Assembly: GCF_018449695.1 (NCBI RefSeq) | Contig: NZ_JAAVUY010000003.1 | Location: 248,001-312,000, forward strand | DNA from: Bradyrhizobium sp. dw_411 | Lineage (GTDB): Bacteria > Pseudomonadota > Alphaproteobacteria > Rhizobiales > Xanthobacteraceae | Length of the DNA: 64,000 nt | Direction: 5' to 3' | Part shown: in pieces, positions 8,285-17,731 of the stretch | Numbering within the stretch: position 1 is the stretch's first letter | Layout: each line of letters opens with the position of its first letter | Translations under genes and position numbers: made by a program | The notes under the pieces: model-generated | The model's database searches: none | Seen by the model: only the letters and a program-made list of their open reading frames with translations | What the model was told of the DNA's origin: nothing

Positions 8285-10087
8285 ATGACCAGATTGACGC
8301 GTTTTGCGGTCGCGCCCTTGCACACGATGACCCGCCGTCTCGCCGATGTCGCATCGGGCCGCCTTGCGCCCGATCTTGTCGTCACCGGCGCACGGGTGCT
8401 TTCGACTTACTCCGAACGTATCCTTGGGGGTCGCGAGGTCTGGATCACAGGGGGGCGTGTCGCGGCGGTGAAACCGGCGGGGGCCGCGCGAAAAATCTGG
8501 AATAGTGTCCCGGTCTATGATGCCGCCGGTGGCATCGTAGCACCAGGTCTTGTCGATCCGCACATCCACATCGAATCCTCGATGGTGACGGCTTGCGCCT
8601 ATGCGGAGGCCGCGCTGCTCAACGGCACCACCACGATCTTCTGCGACAGCCATGAGATTGGCAACGTGATGGATGTCGCCGGCGTCGAGGCGATGCTGGA
8701 AGATGCGCGCGAGGCGCCGCTTTCGATTTTCCTGACCGTGCCGTCCACGGTTCCTGCCACATCCGCAGCCATGGAAACCGCGGGTGGCGATCTCACGCCC
8801 GACAAGATCGCGGGGCTGTTCGACCGCTGGCCGGAGGCTGTCGCGCTTGGCGAGAAGATGGATTTTGTCCCCGTCACCATGGGAGACGAGCGCAGCCACG
8901 CTATTCTGGCCGCCGCACTCAAGCGCGGCCGCCCGGTGTCAGGTCATGTCTATGGCCGTGAGTTCGTCGCGGCCTATGCCGCAAGCGGTGTCACCGACAC
9001 CCATGAGGCGATCGATCGCGATATCGCTGACGATCTGCTCGATGCCGGCGTCTGGGTGTTCCTGCGCGGCGGACCGCCGACTACGCCCTGGCACAGCCTG
9101 CCGCAGGCGATCCGCACCATCACCGAACTCGGTGCCTCCCATAAGCGCACGGCCGTGTGCACCGACGATCGCGATGCCGACGATCTCTTTCTGTTCGGTC
9201 TCGACTGGGTGGTGCGCGAGGCGGTGAAAGCGGGGATGTCGCCGGAGCAGGCGTGGTCGATGGGCTCGCTGCACGGCGCCACGCGCTTTGGCATGGACAA
9301 TGATATCGGCGGGCTCGGCGGTGGCCGCCGCGCTGACCTTGTGCTGATGGACGACAATCTGAAGCCGCAATGCACCTGGTATGGCGGTGAACTCGTGGTC
9401 GAGCATGGCGAGATCACGCCGCGCCTCGATCAGGCGCTGTCGCAGCGTTACCAATACCCGAAGGCCGCCTACGCCACCGTGAAACTGCCGGCGCAAGTCA
9501 AGCTGACGCCCGCGATGCCAGCCCAAGCCTGCACCGTCAACGCGATCAAGACCGCGCTGCCCGGTATCACGCTGATCCATGAGAAAATCAAAATCGAGCC
9601 TGCCAAGGACTGGCTGACATTATTCGAACGCCATGATCTCTGCTTTGTGACGGTGGTTGAGCGTCACGGCAAGTCGAACGGCAATGTGGCCTACGGCCTC
9701 CTTAGTGCTTTCGGCCTCAAGCGCGGCGCGGTCGCCTCCAGCGTCGGACATGACAGCCATAACATCATCATCGCGGGAACCAACGAGGCGGACATGCAGG
9801 TCGCACTCGTCGCGATCAAAGAAAAGCAGGGCGGCGTTTGCGTCGTTGCCGACGGCAAGGTGAGGGCGCTGGTGCCGCTGCCGATTGCGGGGTTGCTCTC
9901 AGACAAGCGCATTACCGAAGTCGCCGAAGAAGTCAGGCAGCTCAAGATCGAATGGGTCGAGGCCGGGTGCACCATTCCCTATATGGGATTCAACCTGATC
10001 CCGCTGTCGGTGATCCCGGAAATCCGCATCACCGACAAGGGTCTCGTGTTGGTCCCGCAGATGGAACTGGCGCCGCTGTTCGAATAG
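8285..10087 (+). CDS. ade: Adenine deaminase
   Basis: 600 residues, the usual length of Ade-type adenine deaminases, which convert adenine to hypoxanthine with two bound metals. Visible motifs: [10 protein letters not shown] (His93, His95), a metal glutamate in [15 protein letters not shown], the C-terminal TDDRDADD of the amidohydrolase barrel, and the family-specific C-terminal domain with [16 protein letters not shown] at 8285 is preceded by a weak GAGAAG. It follows an IclR regulator and precedes glyoxylate carboligase, suggesting purine breakdown toward glyoxylate. The family includes related amidohydrolases, so adenine as substrate is likely rather than certain. Confidence 0.88.
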   Translation: MTRLTRFAVAPLHTMTRRLADVASGRLAPDLVVTGARVLSTYSERILGGREVWITGGRVAAVKPAGAARKIWNSVPVYDAAGGIVAPGLVDPHIHIESSMVTACAYAEAALLNGTTTIFCDSHEIGNVMDVAGVEAMLEDAREAPLSIFLTVPSTVPATSAAMETAGGDLTPDKIAGLFDRWPEAVALGEKMDFVPVTMGDERSHAILAAALKRGRPVSGHVYGREFVAAYAASGVTDTHEAIDRDIADDLLDAGVWVFLRGGPPTTPWHSLPQAIRTITELGASHKRTAVCTDDRDADDLFLFGLDWVVREAVKAGMSPEQAWSMGSLHGATRFGMDNDIGGLGGGRRADLVLMDDNLKPQCTWYGGELVVEHGEITPRLDQALSQRYQYPKAAYATVKLPAQVKLTPAMPAQACTVNAIKTALPGITLIHEKIKIEPAKDWLTLFERHDLCFVTVVERHGKSNGNVAYGLLSAFGLKRGAVASSVGHDSHNIIIAGTNEADMQVALVAIKEKQGGVCVVADGKVRALVPLPIAGLLSDKRITEVAEEVRQLKIEWVEAGCTIPYMGFNLIPLSVIPEIRITDKGLVLVPQMELAPLFE

Positions 10088-10250
10088 CGCAGATACGAAG
10101 GCGCATCGTTTTCAACGGAATCCCGAGACAACCTATTGAGCGCGCCGCGTTTTCCGTAACCCTGCCGCATCGTGGGAAATAAATTCAAATCGATTGAGAT
10201 GCCAAGTCATTTCCCCTGATGATCGCACCGCGACGAACAGGGGAATACAG

Positions 10251-12050
10251 ATGGCGAAGATGCGAGCAATCGATGCTGCCGTGCGTATTCTGGAACGGGA
10301 AGGCGTGGTCTGCGCCTTCGGCGTACCCGGCGCGGCAATCAATCCGCTGTACTCGGCCCTGAAGAAGCGCGGTTCGATCAACCACATCCTGGCGCGTCAT
10401 GTCGAAGGCGCCTCGCACATGGCGGAGGGCTATACCCGCGCGAAATCAGGCAATATCGGCGTCTGTATCGGCACGTCAGGCCCCGCCGGCACCGACATGA
10501 TCACGGGGCTTTATTCGGCGATCGCCGATTCCATTCCGATCCTCTGCATTACCGGACAGGCGCCGCGCGCGCGCCTCTATAAGGAGGATTTTCAGGCCGT
10601 CGATATCGAATCGATCGCCAAGCCCGTGGCGAAGTGGGCAGTCACCGTTCGTGAGCCCGCGCTGGTGCCGCGGGTCTTCAGCCAGGCGTTTCATATCATG
10701 CGATCAGGACGCCCCGGTCCGGTGCTGATCGATCTGCCGGTCGATGTGCAACTGGCCGAAATCGAATTCGACGACGAGACCTATGAGCCGCTTGCGGTCT
10801 ACAAGCCCGCCGCGACGCGCCGGCAGATCGAAAAGGCGCTGACGATGCTCAATGCTGCCGAGCGTCCGTTGATCGTGGCCGGCGGCGGCGTCATCAATGC
10901 CGATGCGTCCGACTTGCTGGTGGCCTTCGCCGAGATCGTCAATGTTCCCGTGGTGCCGACGCTGATGGGGTGGGGCGCCATTCCGGATGATCATGTGCTG
11001 ATGGCTGGCATGGTTGGGTTGCAGACCAGCCATCGCTATGGCAACGCGACCATGCTGGAGTCAGATTTCGTGCTTGGGATCGGCAACCGCTGGGCCAACC
11101 GACACACCGGTTCGATCGAGACCTACACCAAGGACAGAACCTTCGTGCATGTCGATATCGAGCCCACCCAAATCGGACGCGTCTTCAACCCCGATCTTGG
11201 CATCGTGTCCGATGCCAAGGCCGCGCTCGAATTATTCGTCAGCGTCGCGGAGGAATGGCGCAAGTCCGGCAAGTTGAAACAACGGCAGGCGTGGCCGGCG
11301 GCGTGCCTGGATCGCAAACGGTCGATGCTGCGCAAGAGCCATTTCGACAACGTGCCGATCAAGCCGCAGCGCGTCTATGAGGAAATGAGCAAGGCGTTCG
11401 GGCGCGACACGTGCTTCGTCAGCGTGATCGGTCTATCGCAAATCGCCGGCGCGCAGTTCCTTGGCGTCTATCGTCCGCGCAACTGGATCAATGCCGGGCA
11501 GGCCGGCCCGCTGGGCTGGACGCTTCCCGCCGCGCTCGGTATACGCGCCGCCGATCCCGATCGCGAGATCGTGGCACTCTCAGGCGATTATGATTTCCAG
11601 TTCCTGATCGAGGAGCTTGCGGTCGGCGCCCAGTTCAAGCTGCCCTATATTCATGTCGTCGTGAACAATGCCTATCTCGGTCTGATCCGCCAGGCGCAGC
11701 GCGGATTCGATATGGATTACCACGTGCAATTGTCGTTCGAGAATATCAACGCACCTGGCCTGGAAAGCTATGGCGTCGACCACGTCGCGGTTGCCGAAGG
11801 TTTGGGCTGCAAGGCCATCCGCGTCACCGACCCCCGGGATGCGCAGGCCGCGTTTACAACGGCGCGCGAATGGATGGCGCAATACAGCGTGCCGGTGGTG
11901 GTTGAGTTCATCCTGGAGCGCGTCACCAACATCGCGATGGGGACCGAGATCGATAACATCGTCGAATTCGAGGAGGTCCTCGATCTGCCGCTCGATGATT
12001 TGCCGACAGCCGAAACCTCGCGATCGCGCGATAAATTGCTGCCGGCCTGA
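10251..12050 (+). CDS. gcl: Glyoxylate carboligase
   Basis: About 599 residues, a ThDP- and FAD-binding enzyme that condenses two glyoxylate molecules to tartronate semialdehyde and CO2. The diagnostic feature is [13 protein letters not shown]: valine at exactly position 51, where other ThDP enzymes carry the activating glutamate, is the known hallmark of Gcl. The diphosphate motif [15 protein letters not shown] with VVNNAYLG is in the C-terminal third. ATG at 10251 follows CAGGGGAATACAG. No tartronate semialdehyde reductase or hydroxypyruvate isomerase is adjacent, which is unlike many gcl operons. It links glyoxylate from purines, or from oxalate through reduction, to central metabolism. 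Confidence 0.95.
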   Translation: MAKMRAIDAAVRILEREGVVCAFGVPGAAINPLYSALKKRGSINHILARHVEGASHMAEGYTRAKSGNIGVCIGTSGPAGTDMITGLYSAIADSIPILCITGQAPRARLYKEDFQAVDIESIAKPVAKWAVTVREPALVPRVFSQAFHIMRSGRPGPVLIDLPVDVQLAEIEFDDETYEPLAVYKPAATRRQIEKALTMLNAAERPLIVAGGGVINADASDLLVAFAEIVNVPVVPTLMGWGAIPDDHVLMAGMVGLQTSHRYGNATMLESDFVLGIGNRWANRHTGSIETYTKDRTFVHVDIEPTQIGRVFNPDLGIVSDAKAALELFVSVAEEWRKSGKLKQRQAWPAACLDRKRSMLRKSHFDNVPIKPQRVYEEMSKAFGRDTCFVSVIGLSQIAGAQFLGVYRPRNWINAGQAGPLGWTLPAALGIRAADPDREIVALSGDYDFQFLIEELAVGAQFKLPYIHVVVNNAYLGLIRQAQRGFDMDYHVQLSFENINAPGLESYGVDHVAVAEGLGCKAIRVTDPRDAQAAFTTAREWMAQYSVPVVVEFILERVTNIAMGTEIDNIVEFEEVLDLPLDDLPTAETSRSRDKLLPA

Positions 12051-12068
12051 AGTTCTACACGCCGGCAG

Positions 12069-12683
12069 TTACATCGCTTCCCGCACGCCGAGGCCTAGCA
12101 TGAAGCGCTCGCGGATCTGCACGGGATCACGGCGGGTGGCCCCGGTGCCGGGTCTGTCGTCGATCCGCACCCCGATCAGCGTCGGGCCGGAAGCCGTCAG
12201 CGCTTGATCGACCAGGCGTTCGAAATCCTCTTCATCCGCCGCCCAGGCGCTGTTGGCTAATCCGGAACCGATCGCGATCGCGATGATGTCGGCTGAAGCC
12301 GCCGCCGGCGTCGGTTGCGCACCGGTGATCTGGTAGACGCCGTTGTCCATCACGATCATGGTGAGGTTCTTCGGCTTGAGCGTCGCGATGGTCGACAGAC
12401 ACCCCAATTGCATCAGGATCGAGCCGTCGCCTTCCAGCGCGAAGACGTGTCGCTTCGGCTGGGCCAGCGCCACGCCGAGTGCGATCGGGAAGGCGAGACC
12501 CATACTGCCCAGCATGTAGAAATTCTGCGGGCGCTGGCCGGTGGCCCAGAGGTCGAAATTGGTATTGCCGATGCCGCCGACGACGGCTTCCTCGTTCTTC
12601 AGTTTGGCGACCAGCCGCGAGGTCAGGTCGAACCGGTTCATTATCTTGGTGTTGCGGGCGGGGGTGTTGGTTGGCTGGTTCAT
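12069..12683 (-). CDS. ThDP decarboxylase, diphosphate-binding subunit (ComE / phosphonopyruvate decarboxylase-like)
   Basis: About 204 residues, corresponding to the C-terminal half of sulfopyruvate/phosphonopyruvate decarboxylases. Seen: NFYMLGSMGLAFPIALGVAL, the ThDP-Mg motif GDGSILMQLG ... MDNGVYQ, and TLIGVRIDDRPGTG. ATG 12683 has an AAGTGAG ribosome site; an alternative GTG at 12695 overlaps the stop of the upstream subunit gene, so the two are translationally coupled. With its partner it should form an alpha/beta enzyme that decarboxylates a 3-substituted pyruvate. The substrate (sulfopyruvate, phosphonopyruvate or another 2-oxoacid) cannot be decided; the neighbouring hydroxyacid dehydrogenase and Bug protein fit a C3 acid route. 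Confidence 0.8.
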   Translation of the reverse strand: MNQPTNTPARNTKIMNRFDLTSRLVAKLKNEEAVVGGIGNTNFDLWATGQRPQNFYMLGSMGLAFPIALGVALAQPKRHVFALEGDGSILMQLGCLSTIATLKPKNLTMIVMDNGVYQITGAQPTPAAASADIIAIAIGSGLANSAWAADEEDFERLVDQALTASGPTLIGVRIDDRPGTGATRRDPVQIRERFMLGLGVREAM

Positions 12684-12691
12684 GTGGCCGC

Positions 12692-13279
12692 TCACTTCTC
12701 GAACACTTTGCCGCCGGTCAACAGCGGCGACAGGATCAGCGCCACCGGCGCTTGCGTGGTGATCGCCTGCTTGATCGATCGATCGACGATGAACTCGAAT
12801 TCATCGAGCCGCGTTGCGGTGTGATGCTCCATCGCCAGCGAGTCCAGCACCGGCCGCATGGTGCGGCAGACCAGCGCCTGCCCGTAATTGAATTCGCCGA
12901 GGGTGCCGCGTTCGGATACGAACATGATCAGCGGAATCTGATAGGGTATCGCCAGCGATGCCAGCACATTGGCGAGCGTGGCAAATCCGGAGGTCTGCAT
13001 TAGCACCGCGCCCTTCAGGCCGGCCATCCAGGCGCCGGAAACGATGCCGACGGCTTCTTCTTCCCGCGCCGTGGGGAATGTCGTGAAGAACGGATCGGCA
13101 TGGATATTCTTGATCAGCGTCGTCAGCACGCGGTCGGGAACGTAGGGCACCAGCCGGATATCGTTGCGCTTGAGCGTTTGCAGCACGATCTCATGCCAGC
13201 TCCTTTCGTGTGGAGTCCTGTCATGCGAAGCCTTGTCATGAGAGGTCTGGGACGATGTTTGTCCCTCGGCGGCCGCCAT
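12692..13279 (-). CDS. ThDP decarboxylase, pyrimidine-binding subunit (ComD-like)
   Basis: 195 residues, corresponding to the N-terminal half of sulfopyruvate/phosphonopyruvate decarboxylases. Seen: YVPDRVLTTLI, TAREEEAVGIVSGAWMAG (the activating glutamate lies in REEEAVG), MQTSGFATLANVLASL and YQIPLIMFVSERG. The first 25 residues are His/Ser/Thr-rich and unlike the family. ATG 13279 follows GGGAGAATTCG. It is the upstream gene of a two-gene unit with 12069-12683. The split organisation, as in archaeal ComD/ComE, is less common in bacteria than the fused form. Confidence 0.8.
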   Translation of the reverse strand: MAAAEGQTSSQTSHDKASHDRTPHERSWHEIVLQTLKRNDIRLVPYVPDRVLTTLIKNIHADPFFTTFPTAREEEAVGIVSGAWMAGLKGAVLMQTSGFATLANVLASLAIPYQIPLIMFVSERGTLGEFNYGQALVCRTMRPVLDSLAMEHHTATRLDEFEFIVDRSIKQAITTQAPVALILSPLLTGGKVFEK

Positions 13280-13488
13280 CGAATTCTCCCTTCGCTTCAC
13301 CGGGATCTTGGTCTGCAAAAATCGTCGCGACCGTCCTGTTGAGGCGCCGAAACTTGACGCGATCGGCGGGATTGTCAACATGTCCCGATCGGTACCGTGA
13401 TCTGCGCGAGTGCAAGATGTTCCCGGTGTTGAAGTGTGCGATAAGACGTCGGATAAAAAGAAGTAATGAGACGATCGGGAGGGATGCC

Positions 13489-14457
13489 TTGAAGGGGTGG
13501 TTCCGGATTGCTGTCGCCGCAATGGCATTGTTCGTTGTTTGCGGTGTCGCGTCTGCGCAGTCGCCGTTTCCGTCCAGGCCGGTGCATATTTTTGTGCCAT
13601 ACCCCGCCGGCGGCGCCGTGGATGTCCTCGCCCGCACGCTCGGCGACGCAGTCTCCCGACAATGGGGTCAAGGAGTTGTGGTGGAGAACCGGCCGGGGGC
13701 AGGCGGCCTGGTCGCCTCGCAGGCCCTGGTGGGATCGGTGCCCGATGGCTATACGCTCATTTTGGTCGCGAGCGGTCACGCCACCAATCCTTTTTTGTAT
13801 CCGAAAATTCCCTATGACACCTTCAAGGGCTTCACGCCGATTTCGCTGGTAGCGTCGTCGCCCAATATCCTGCTGGTGCGCGCCGATTCTCCGTTCAAGA
13901 CGCTCGGCGATATGATCGCGGCGGCGCGGGCGAAACCTGGCAGCCTGTCTTTTGGCCATGCCGGGACTGGCACATCCACCCATCTGGCCGGCGAGCTTTT
14001 GAAGAGCCTCGCGCACATCGATGTGAGTGCGATCTCCTACAAAGGCGGCGCGCCCGCGATCAACGATCTCCTCGGCGGGCAAATCCCAATGTCGTTCAAC
14101 AACGGGCCGGAATCGGTAGCGCAAATAGCGGCCGGCACCGTGCGGGCGCTTGCGGTAACAACAATGAAGCGCGTGCCGTTTCTGCCCGACGTGCCCAGCA
14201 TGGCGGAGACCGTGCCTGGCTACGACACCGAAGTGTGGTGGGGGCTGCTCGGACCCGCTGGCATGCCGTCTGAGTTGGTCGAGAAACTCTCGCGTGATTT
14301 CGTAGCCGCGCTCAACACCGATGCGGTCAAGGATCGCCTCGGCAAGCTCGGTGCATCGCCGATCGGCAGTTCGCCCGGGCAATTCGGTGCCAAGATCCAT
14401 GCCGATTACGAAAAATGGGGTCCAATCATCAAGGCCGCCGGCATAACGGCCGAGTGA
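13489..14457 (+). CDS. Bug-family (TctC-like) periplasmic solute-binding protein
   Basis: 322 residues from a TTG start, chosen because GGGAGGGATGCC directly precedes it and it gives a complete signal peptide (MKGWFRIAVAAMALFVVCGVASAQ). An internal ATG at 13522 would truncate the signal. The mature part shows the Bug pattern: PFPSRPVHIFVPYPAGGAVD, VVVENRPGAGG, SFGHAGTGTSTHLAGELLK, VSAISYKGGAPAINDLLGGQI and a C-terminal WWGLLGPAGMP. Bug proteins bind small carboxylates, often for TctAB carriers, and many are orphans. No tctA or tctB is nearby. Divergent from the ThDP subunits and upstream of a hydroxyacid dehydrogenase, it probably binds their substrate. Confidence 0.88.
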   Translation: MKGWFRIAVAAMALFVVCGVASAQSPFPSRPVHIFVPYPAGGAVDVLARTLGDAVSRQWGQGVVVENRPGAGGLVASQALVGSVPDGYTLILVASGHATNPFLYPKIPYDTFKGFTPISLVASSPNILLVRADSPFKTLGDMIAAARAKPGSLSFGHAGTGTSTHLAGELLKSLAHIDVSAISYKGGAPAINDLLGGQIPMSFNNGPESVAQIAAGTVRALAVTTMKRVPFLPDVPSMAETVPGYDTEVWWGLLGPAGMPSELVEKLSRDFVAALNTDAVKDRLGKLGASPIGSSPGQFGAKIHADYEKWGPIIKAAGITAE

Positions 14458-14523
14458 TCAGGTCGCCGATGACAGCAGTCCCGCCAAACTCTCTCATTTC
14501 CCGAACTGAAAGTCGTACCAACG

Positions 14524-15573
14524 ATGTCCGTCAACAACAAGCGCGTGTTCTACGTCAAATACCTGCCGAACGAGATTTACACGGAAATTCTAAAAACCCG
14601 GCCCGATGTGCGGCTCGATCGGCTCGAAAACGACAGCACCGATGAAATCTCCGCACCGATCCTCGCCGCGGCGCATGCCTATCAGATCGGCGCGGCGCGG
14701 GACGAACTGGCAAAACATTTTCACGTCGATCAGGATTTGCTGCGGCGCGCGCCGAACCTGCTGATCGTCTCCAGCAACGGCGCGGGCTTCGACCCCGTCG
14801 ATGTCGAGGCCTGCACGGCTGCGGGTGTGCTGGTCGTCAATCAGTCCGGCGGCAATGCCAATTCCGTGGCGGAACATGCTTTGGGAATGCTGCTGACGCT
14901 GTCGAAGCGAATTCTCGAAGCGGATCGCGCGCTGCGGCGCGATCTGAACGTGAACCGCAATGCCTTGATGGGGACAGAGGCGCAGGGCAAGACCATTGGC
15001 ATCGTCGGGCTTGGCAATGTCGGCCGCCGCATTGCCGAACTCTGCAAGGGTCTGCTCCATATGAAGGTGCTGGCCTACGATCCCTATCTTACGGCAAGCG
15101 AAATGGCGGCCCGCGGCGGCGAAAAGGTCGAACTCGATGACCTGCTTCGCCACTCGGATTACGTGTCGATTTCCTGTCCGCTGAACAAGGACAATCGCGG
15201 CATGATCGGCGCACGCGAATTCGCGCTGATGCAGCCGCATGCGTATTTCATCACGACCGCGCGCGGATTCATCCACGATGAGGCTGCGCTGGCCGATGCA
15301 CTGCGCAACAAGCGCATCGCCGGCGCCGGCCTCGACGTCTGGGCCAAGGAGCCGCCGCCGGCGGATCATCCGCTACTGCAGTTCGACAATGTCCTAGCCA
15401 GCCCGCATACCGCAGGGGTGACCAAAGAAGCGCGGATCAATATGGGCCGCATCGCCGCCGAGCAGCTTCTCGACGCGCTCGACGGCAAGCGGCCGCCGCG
15501 CCTGATCAATCCCGAAGTCTGGCCGCTTTACGTCACGCGGTTCGAGCGGACGTTTGGATTTACCCCGGGATAG
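14524..15573 (+). CDS. D-isomer-specific 2-hydroxyacid dehydrogenase
   Basis: 349 residues. NAD-binding domain with IGIVGLGNVGRRIAEL at about 158-175 and the adenosine-ribose acidic residue in LAYDPYL. Catalytic triad: Arg in TTARGFIHD, Glu in WAKEPPP and His in ASPHTAGVT. It would interconvert a 2-hydroxyacid and a 2-oxoacid with NAD(H). It lies 66 bases after the Bug gene and is probably cotranscribed. Relatives include hydroxypyruvate/glyoxylate reductases, phosphoglycerate dehydrogenase and the (S)-sulfolactate dehydrogenase SlcC; given the divergent ComDE-like decarboxylase, a 3-substituted lactate is an attractive but unproven substrate. Confidence 0.85.
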   Translation: MSVNNKRVFYVKYLPNEIYTEILKTRPDVRLDRLENDSTDEISAPILAAAHAYQIGAARDELAKHFHVDQDLLRRAPNLLIVSSNGAGFDPVDVEACTAAGVLVVNQSGGNANSVAEHALGMLLTLSKRILEADRALRRDLNVNRNALMGTEAQGKTIGIVGLGNVGRRIAELCKGLLHMKVLAYDPYLTASEMAARGGEKVELDDLLRHSDYVSISCPLNKDNRGMIGAREFALMQPHAYFITTARGFIHDEAALADALRNKRIAGAGLDVWAKEPPPADHPLLQFDNVLASPHTAGVTKEARINMGRIAAEQLLDALDGKRPPRLINPEVWPLYVTRFERTFGFTPG

Positions 15574-15791
15574 CGGTTGGGAAGCGCACGAAGTTCGCTA
15601 TTTCCGCGGAGAAAATTTCGATCGCGGCTGGTCTATTTTAAGCAAGAAAACCACTGTTGCGCCCATGCTGGACGGTAGCCGTGTTGCTATTTTCGTGGCG
15701 TCCTCGACACCTCGGCGGAGTGGGGTCATCTCTCTGTCATGAGCCGCTTCTGGCCACCGGCCGTGTCGGTTCACGCTGAGGGAATTACGCT

Positions 15792-15899
15792 ATGCAACAG
15801 TTGAGTTCTTTGCTGCGGTCGACCCGATCCCGGATCGGGCGCCGCCTGTCGCTGATCGTTGCGATCGCGGCAGCGAGCCTGCCTGGCGCCGGCGCCTAA
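15792..15899 (+). CDS. Short reading frame encoding little more than a signal peptide
   Basis: 35 codons from ATG 15792 after GAGGGAATTACGCT. The product has a basic N-region (RSTRSRIGRR) and a hydrophobic stretch (LSLIVAIAAASLPGAGA), then a TAA. This is what the start of an exported binding-protein gene looks like, but no protein follows before bioR. It may be a decayed solute-binding-protein gene, a small membrane peptide or chance. The rest of 15574-15921 shows no gene. Confidence 0.3.
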   Translation: MQQLSSLLRSTRSRIGRRLSLIVAIAAASLPGAGA

Positions 15900-15921
15900 A
15901 TCTCACAAACGATAATCTTTC

Positions 15922-16560
15922 TCACGCCGCCGGAACTGTCAGCCGCTCGATGGTCTGGATGTGCCGCGCGAGCAGGCTGCAGGCCTGATCGAGATTGCGC
16001 GCTCGCAGTGCCTGCAAAATCAGACGATGGTCCTGATTGGAACGTGGCCGCCAGCCGGCGTTGCGCGCCATCGCGAATACGAGGCGCGAATTGGCCAGTT
16101 GCAAACCATCGAGGCTGGCGAGCAGTCGCGGCATCGCGCACGGCGCCACCAGCGCTTGGTGAAAGGCGCGGTTGGCGGTCTCGAAGTCGCCAAGCGTCTC
16201 GGCATTGTCGCCTTCGATCAGCGCAAGCTCGATCTTGGCCAGATGCGCCGGCGTCAGCTTTGGCGCGGCATTGCGCAGCGCGACCACTTCTAGCGCGGCG
16301 CGCATCTCGGCGATTTCCCTGACTGAATTGGCATCGAGCGGCGCCACCCGCACACCCCGGCGCGGTACGCCGACGACAAGATGTTGGGCTTCCAACTGCC
16401 GAAAGGCTTCGCGCACCGGGACGTGGCTTGAACTGAATTCCCGCGCGACATGATCCTGCCGCAGCGGGGCATCGGGCGCGAGTGCGCCGCTGATGATCCG
16501 CTCGCCGATCATCTCGGCAATGCGGTCGGCGGTCGTTCTGTTATCGTCGTCTGTAATCAT
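15922..16560 (-). CDS. bioR: GntR-family biotin regulator BioR
   Basis: 212 residues: N-terminal winged helix (TADRIAEMIGERIISGALAPDAPL, HVPVREAFRQLEAQHLVVG, VPRRGVRVAPL) and FCD ligand domain (EIAEMRAALEVVALR, RAFHQALVAPCAMPRLL). It is divergent from bioBFDA, and the 119-base gap contains TTATAGATAA-type sites, the known operator of alphaproteobacterial BioR. One site sits immediately before its own start codon, predicting autorepression. In this family biotin metabolism genes are repressed when biotin or biotinoyl-AMP is ample. The identification rests on family, position and operator together. Confidence 0.92.
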   Translation of the reverse strand: MITDDDNRTTADRIAEMIGERIISGALAPDAPLRQDHVAREFSSSHVPVREAFRQLEAQHLVVGVPRRGVRVAPLDANSVREIAEMRAALEVVALRNAAPKLTPAHLAKIELALIEGDNAETLGDFETANRAFHQALVAPCAMPRLLASLDGLQLANSRLVFAMARNAGWRPRSNQDHRLILQALRARNLDQACSLLARHIQTIERLTVPAA

Positions 16561-16563
16561 AGA

Positions 16564-16573
16564 TTATCTATCG
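16564..16573 (-). promoter_or_regulatory. BioR-type operator next to bioR
   Basis: TTATCTATCG, 8 of 10 matches to the reverse complement of TTATAGATAA, three bases upstream of the bioR start codon. Binding here would block initiation of bioR itself. Confidence 0.5.
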
Positions 16574-16628
16574 TAAAAACGGGTGCACTCGCACGCCGCG
16601 TCGGGTAGCATCGATTCAATCGTGCATA

Positions 16629-16638
16629 TTATAGATAA
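16629..16638 (+). promoter_or_regulatory. BioR operator 1 upstream of bioB
   Basis: TTATAGATAA, an exact match to the known BioR site, 42-51 bases before bioB. Confidence 0.85.
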
Positions 16639-16647
16639 TGCATAGCT

Positions 16648-16657
16648 TTATCTATAA
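16648..16657 (-). promoter_or_regulatory. BioR operator 2 upstream of bioB
   Basis: TTATCTATAA, the exact reverse complement of operator 1, spaced 19 bases from it and just ahead of the bioB ribosome site (AGGAGA at 16666-16671). Confidence 0.85.
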
Positions 16658-16679
16658 TAATAAACAGGAGAGATATCTG

Positions 16680-17711
16680 ATGGTTGATGCTGCGGAGATG
16701 ACACGAAATACCAGCCAGACCATCGACTCCATCCGGCACGACTGGGATCGCGCGGAAGCAGAAGCGCTTTATGAGCTGCCTTTTGCCGACCTGATGTTTC
16801 AGGCGCAGAGCATTCACCGCCGCAATTTCGATCCGAACCACGTCGAGACGGCGAGCCTGCTCAGCATCAAGACCGGCGGTTGCCCCGAGGATTGCGGCTA
16901 CTGCTCGCAGAGCGCGCATTACGACACCGGCCTGAAAGCGACCAAGCTGATGAAGCAGGCCGATGTGGTCGCTACCGCGCAGCGCGCCAAGGAGGCCGGC
17001 GCGAGCCGCTTCTGCATGGCGGCGGCATGGCGCAATCCGAAAGATCGTGATCTCGATCAGGTCTGCGACATGGTCAGTGCGGTCAAGGGACTCGGCATGG
17101 AGACCTGCGTGACGCTGGGCATGCTGACACCGGCGCAGGCCACGCGATTGCATGATGCCGGGCTCGACTTCTACAATCACAACGTCGACACCTCGCCCGA
17201 ATTCTACGACAAGATCATCACCACGCGCACGCTGCAGGATCGTATCGATACGCTGGCGCATGTCCGCGACGCCGGCATCAAGGTCTGCTGCGGCGGCATC
17301 GTCGGCATGGGCGAAGCGGTCGACGACCGTCTCGGCATGATGGTGCTGCTCGCCAATCTTCCTGCGCATCCCGAGAGCGTACCGATCAACCTGTGGAACG
17401 AAGTCAAGGGCGTGCCGGTCAACGAAACCGCGGATCGTCCCGATCCGATCGCGCTGGCGCGTCTGGTCGCCGTCACCCGCATCCTGATGCCGCGCAGCGT
17501 GGTGCGATTGTCTGCCGGGCGGCAATACATGACCGACGAATTGCAGGCATTGTGTTTTCTGGCCGGCGCCAACTCGATCTTCATCGGTGACGTGCTGCTC
17601 ACGACCAAGAACCCGCAGCGCGACCGCGATACCAATTTGCTGGATCGGCTCGGCGTCAAATCCCGCCTCAATGAGGTGAAATCGGCCCACGCTCAGCACG
17701 CGCACGACTAA
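16680..17711 (+). CDS. bioB: Biotin synthase
   Basis: 343 residues from ATG 16680 (MVDAAEM), chosen over an in-frame ATG at 16638 because ACAGGAGAGATATCTG precedes it and the earlier ATG lies inside the operator region. Radical-SAM enzyme that inserts sulfur into dethiobiotin. The cluster motif CPEDCGYC gives Cys68, Cys72 and Cys75; [12 protein letters not shown] and the C-terminal arginine in [12 protein letters not shown] are typical. First gene of bioBFDA, controlled by two BioR sites. Confidence 0.97.
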   Translation: MVDAAEMTRNTSQTIDSIRHDWDRAEAEALYELPFADLMFQAQSIHRRNFDPNHVETASLLSIKTGGCPEDCGYCSQSAHYDTGLKATKLMKQADVVATAQRAKEAGASRFCMAAAWRNPKDRDLDQVCDMVSAVKGLGMETCVTLGMLTPAQATRLHDAGLDFYNHNVDTSPEFYDKIITTRTLQDRIDTLAHVRDAGIKVCCGGIVGMGEAVDDRLGMMVLLANLPAHPESVPINLWNEVKGVPVNETADRPDPIALARLVAVTRILMPRSVVRLSAGRQYMTDELQALCFLAGANSIFIGDVLLTTKNPQRDRDTNLLDRLGVKSRLNEVKSAHAQHAHD

Positions 17712-17731
17712 CGCCTGCCTGAAGGCGGACC

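Noticed and set aside
7229..8899. A 556-codon minus-strand frame spanning iclR and the start of the adenine deaminase gene
   Set aside because: It crosses two well-supported plus-strand genes and has no ribosome site or motif.
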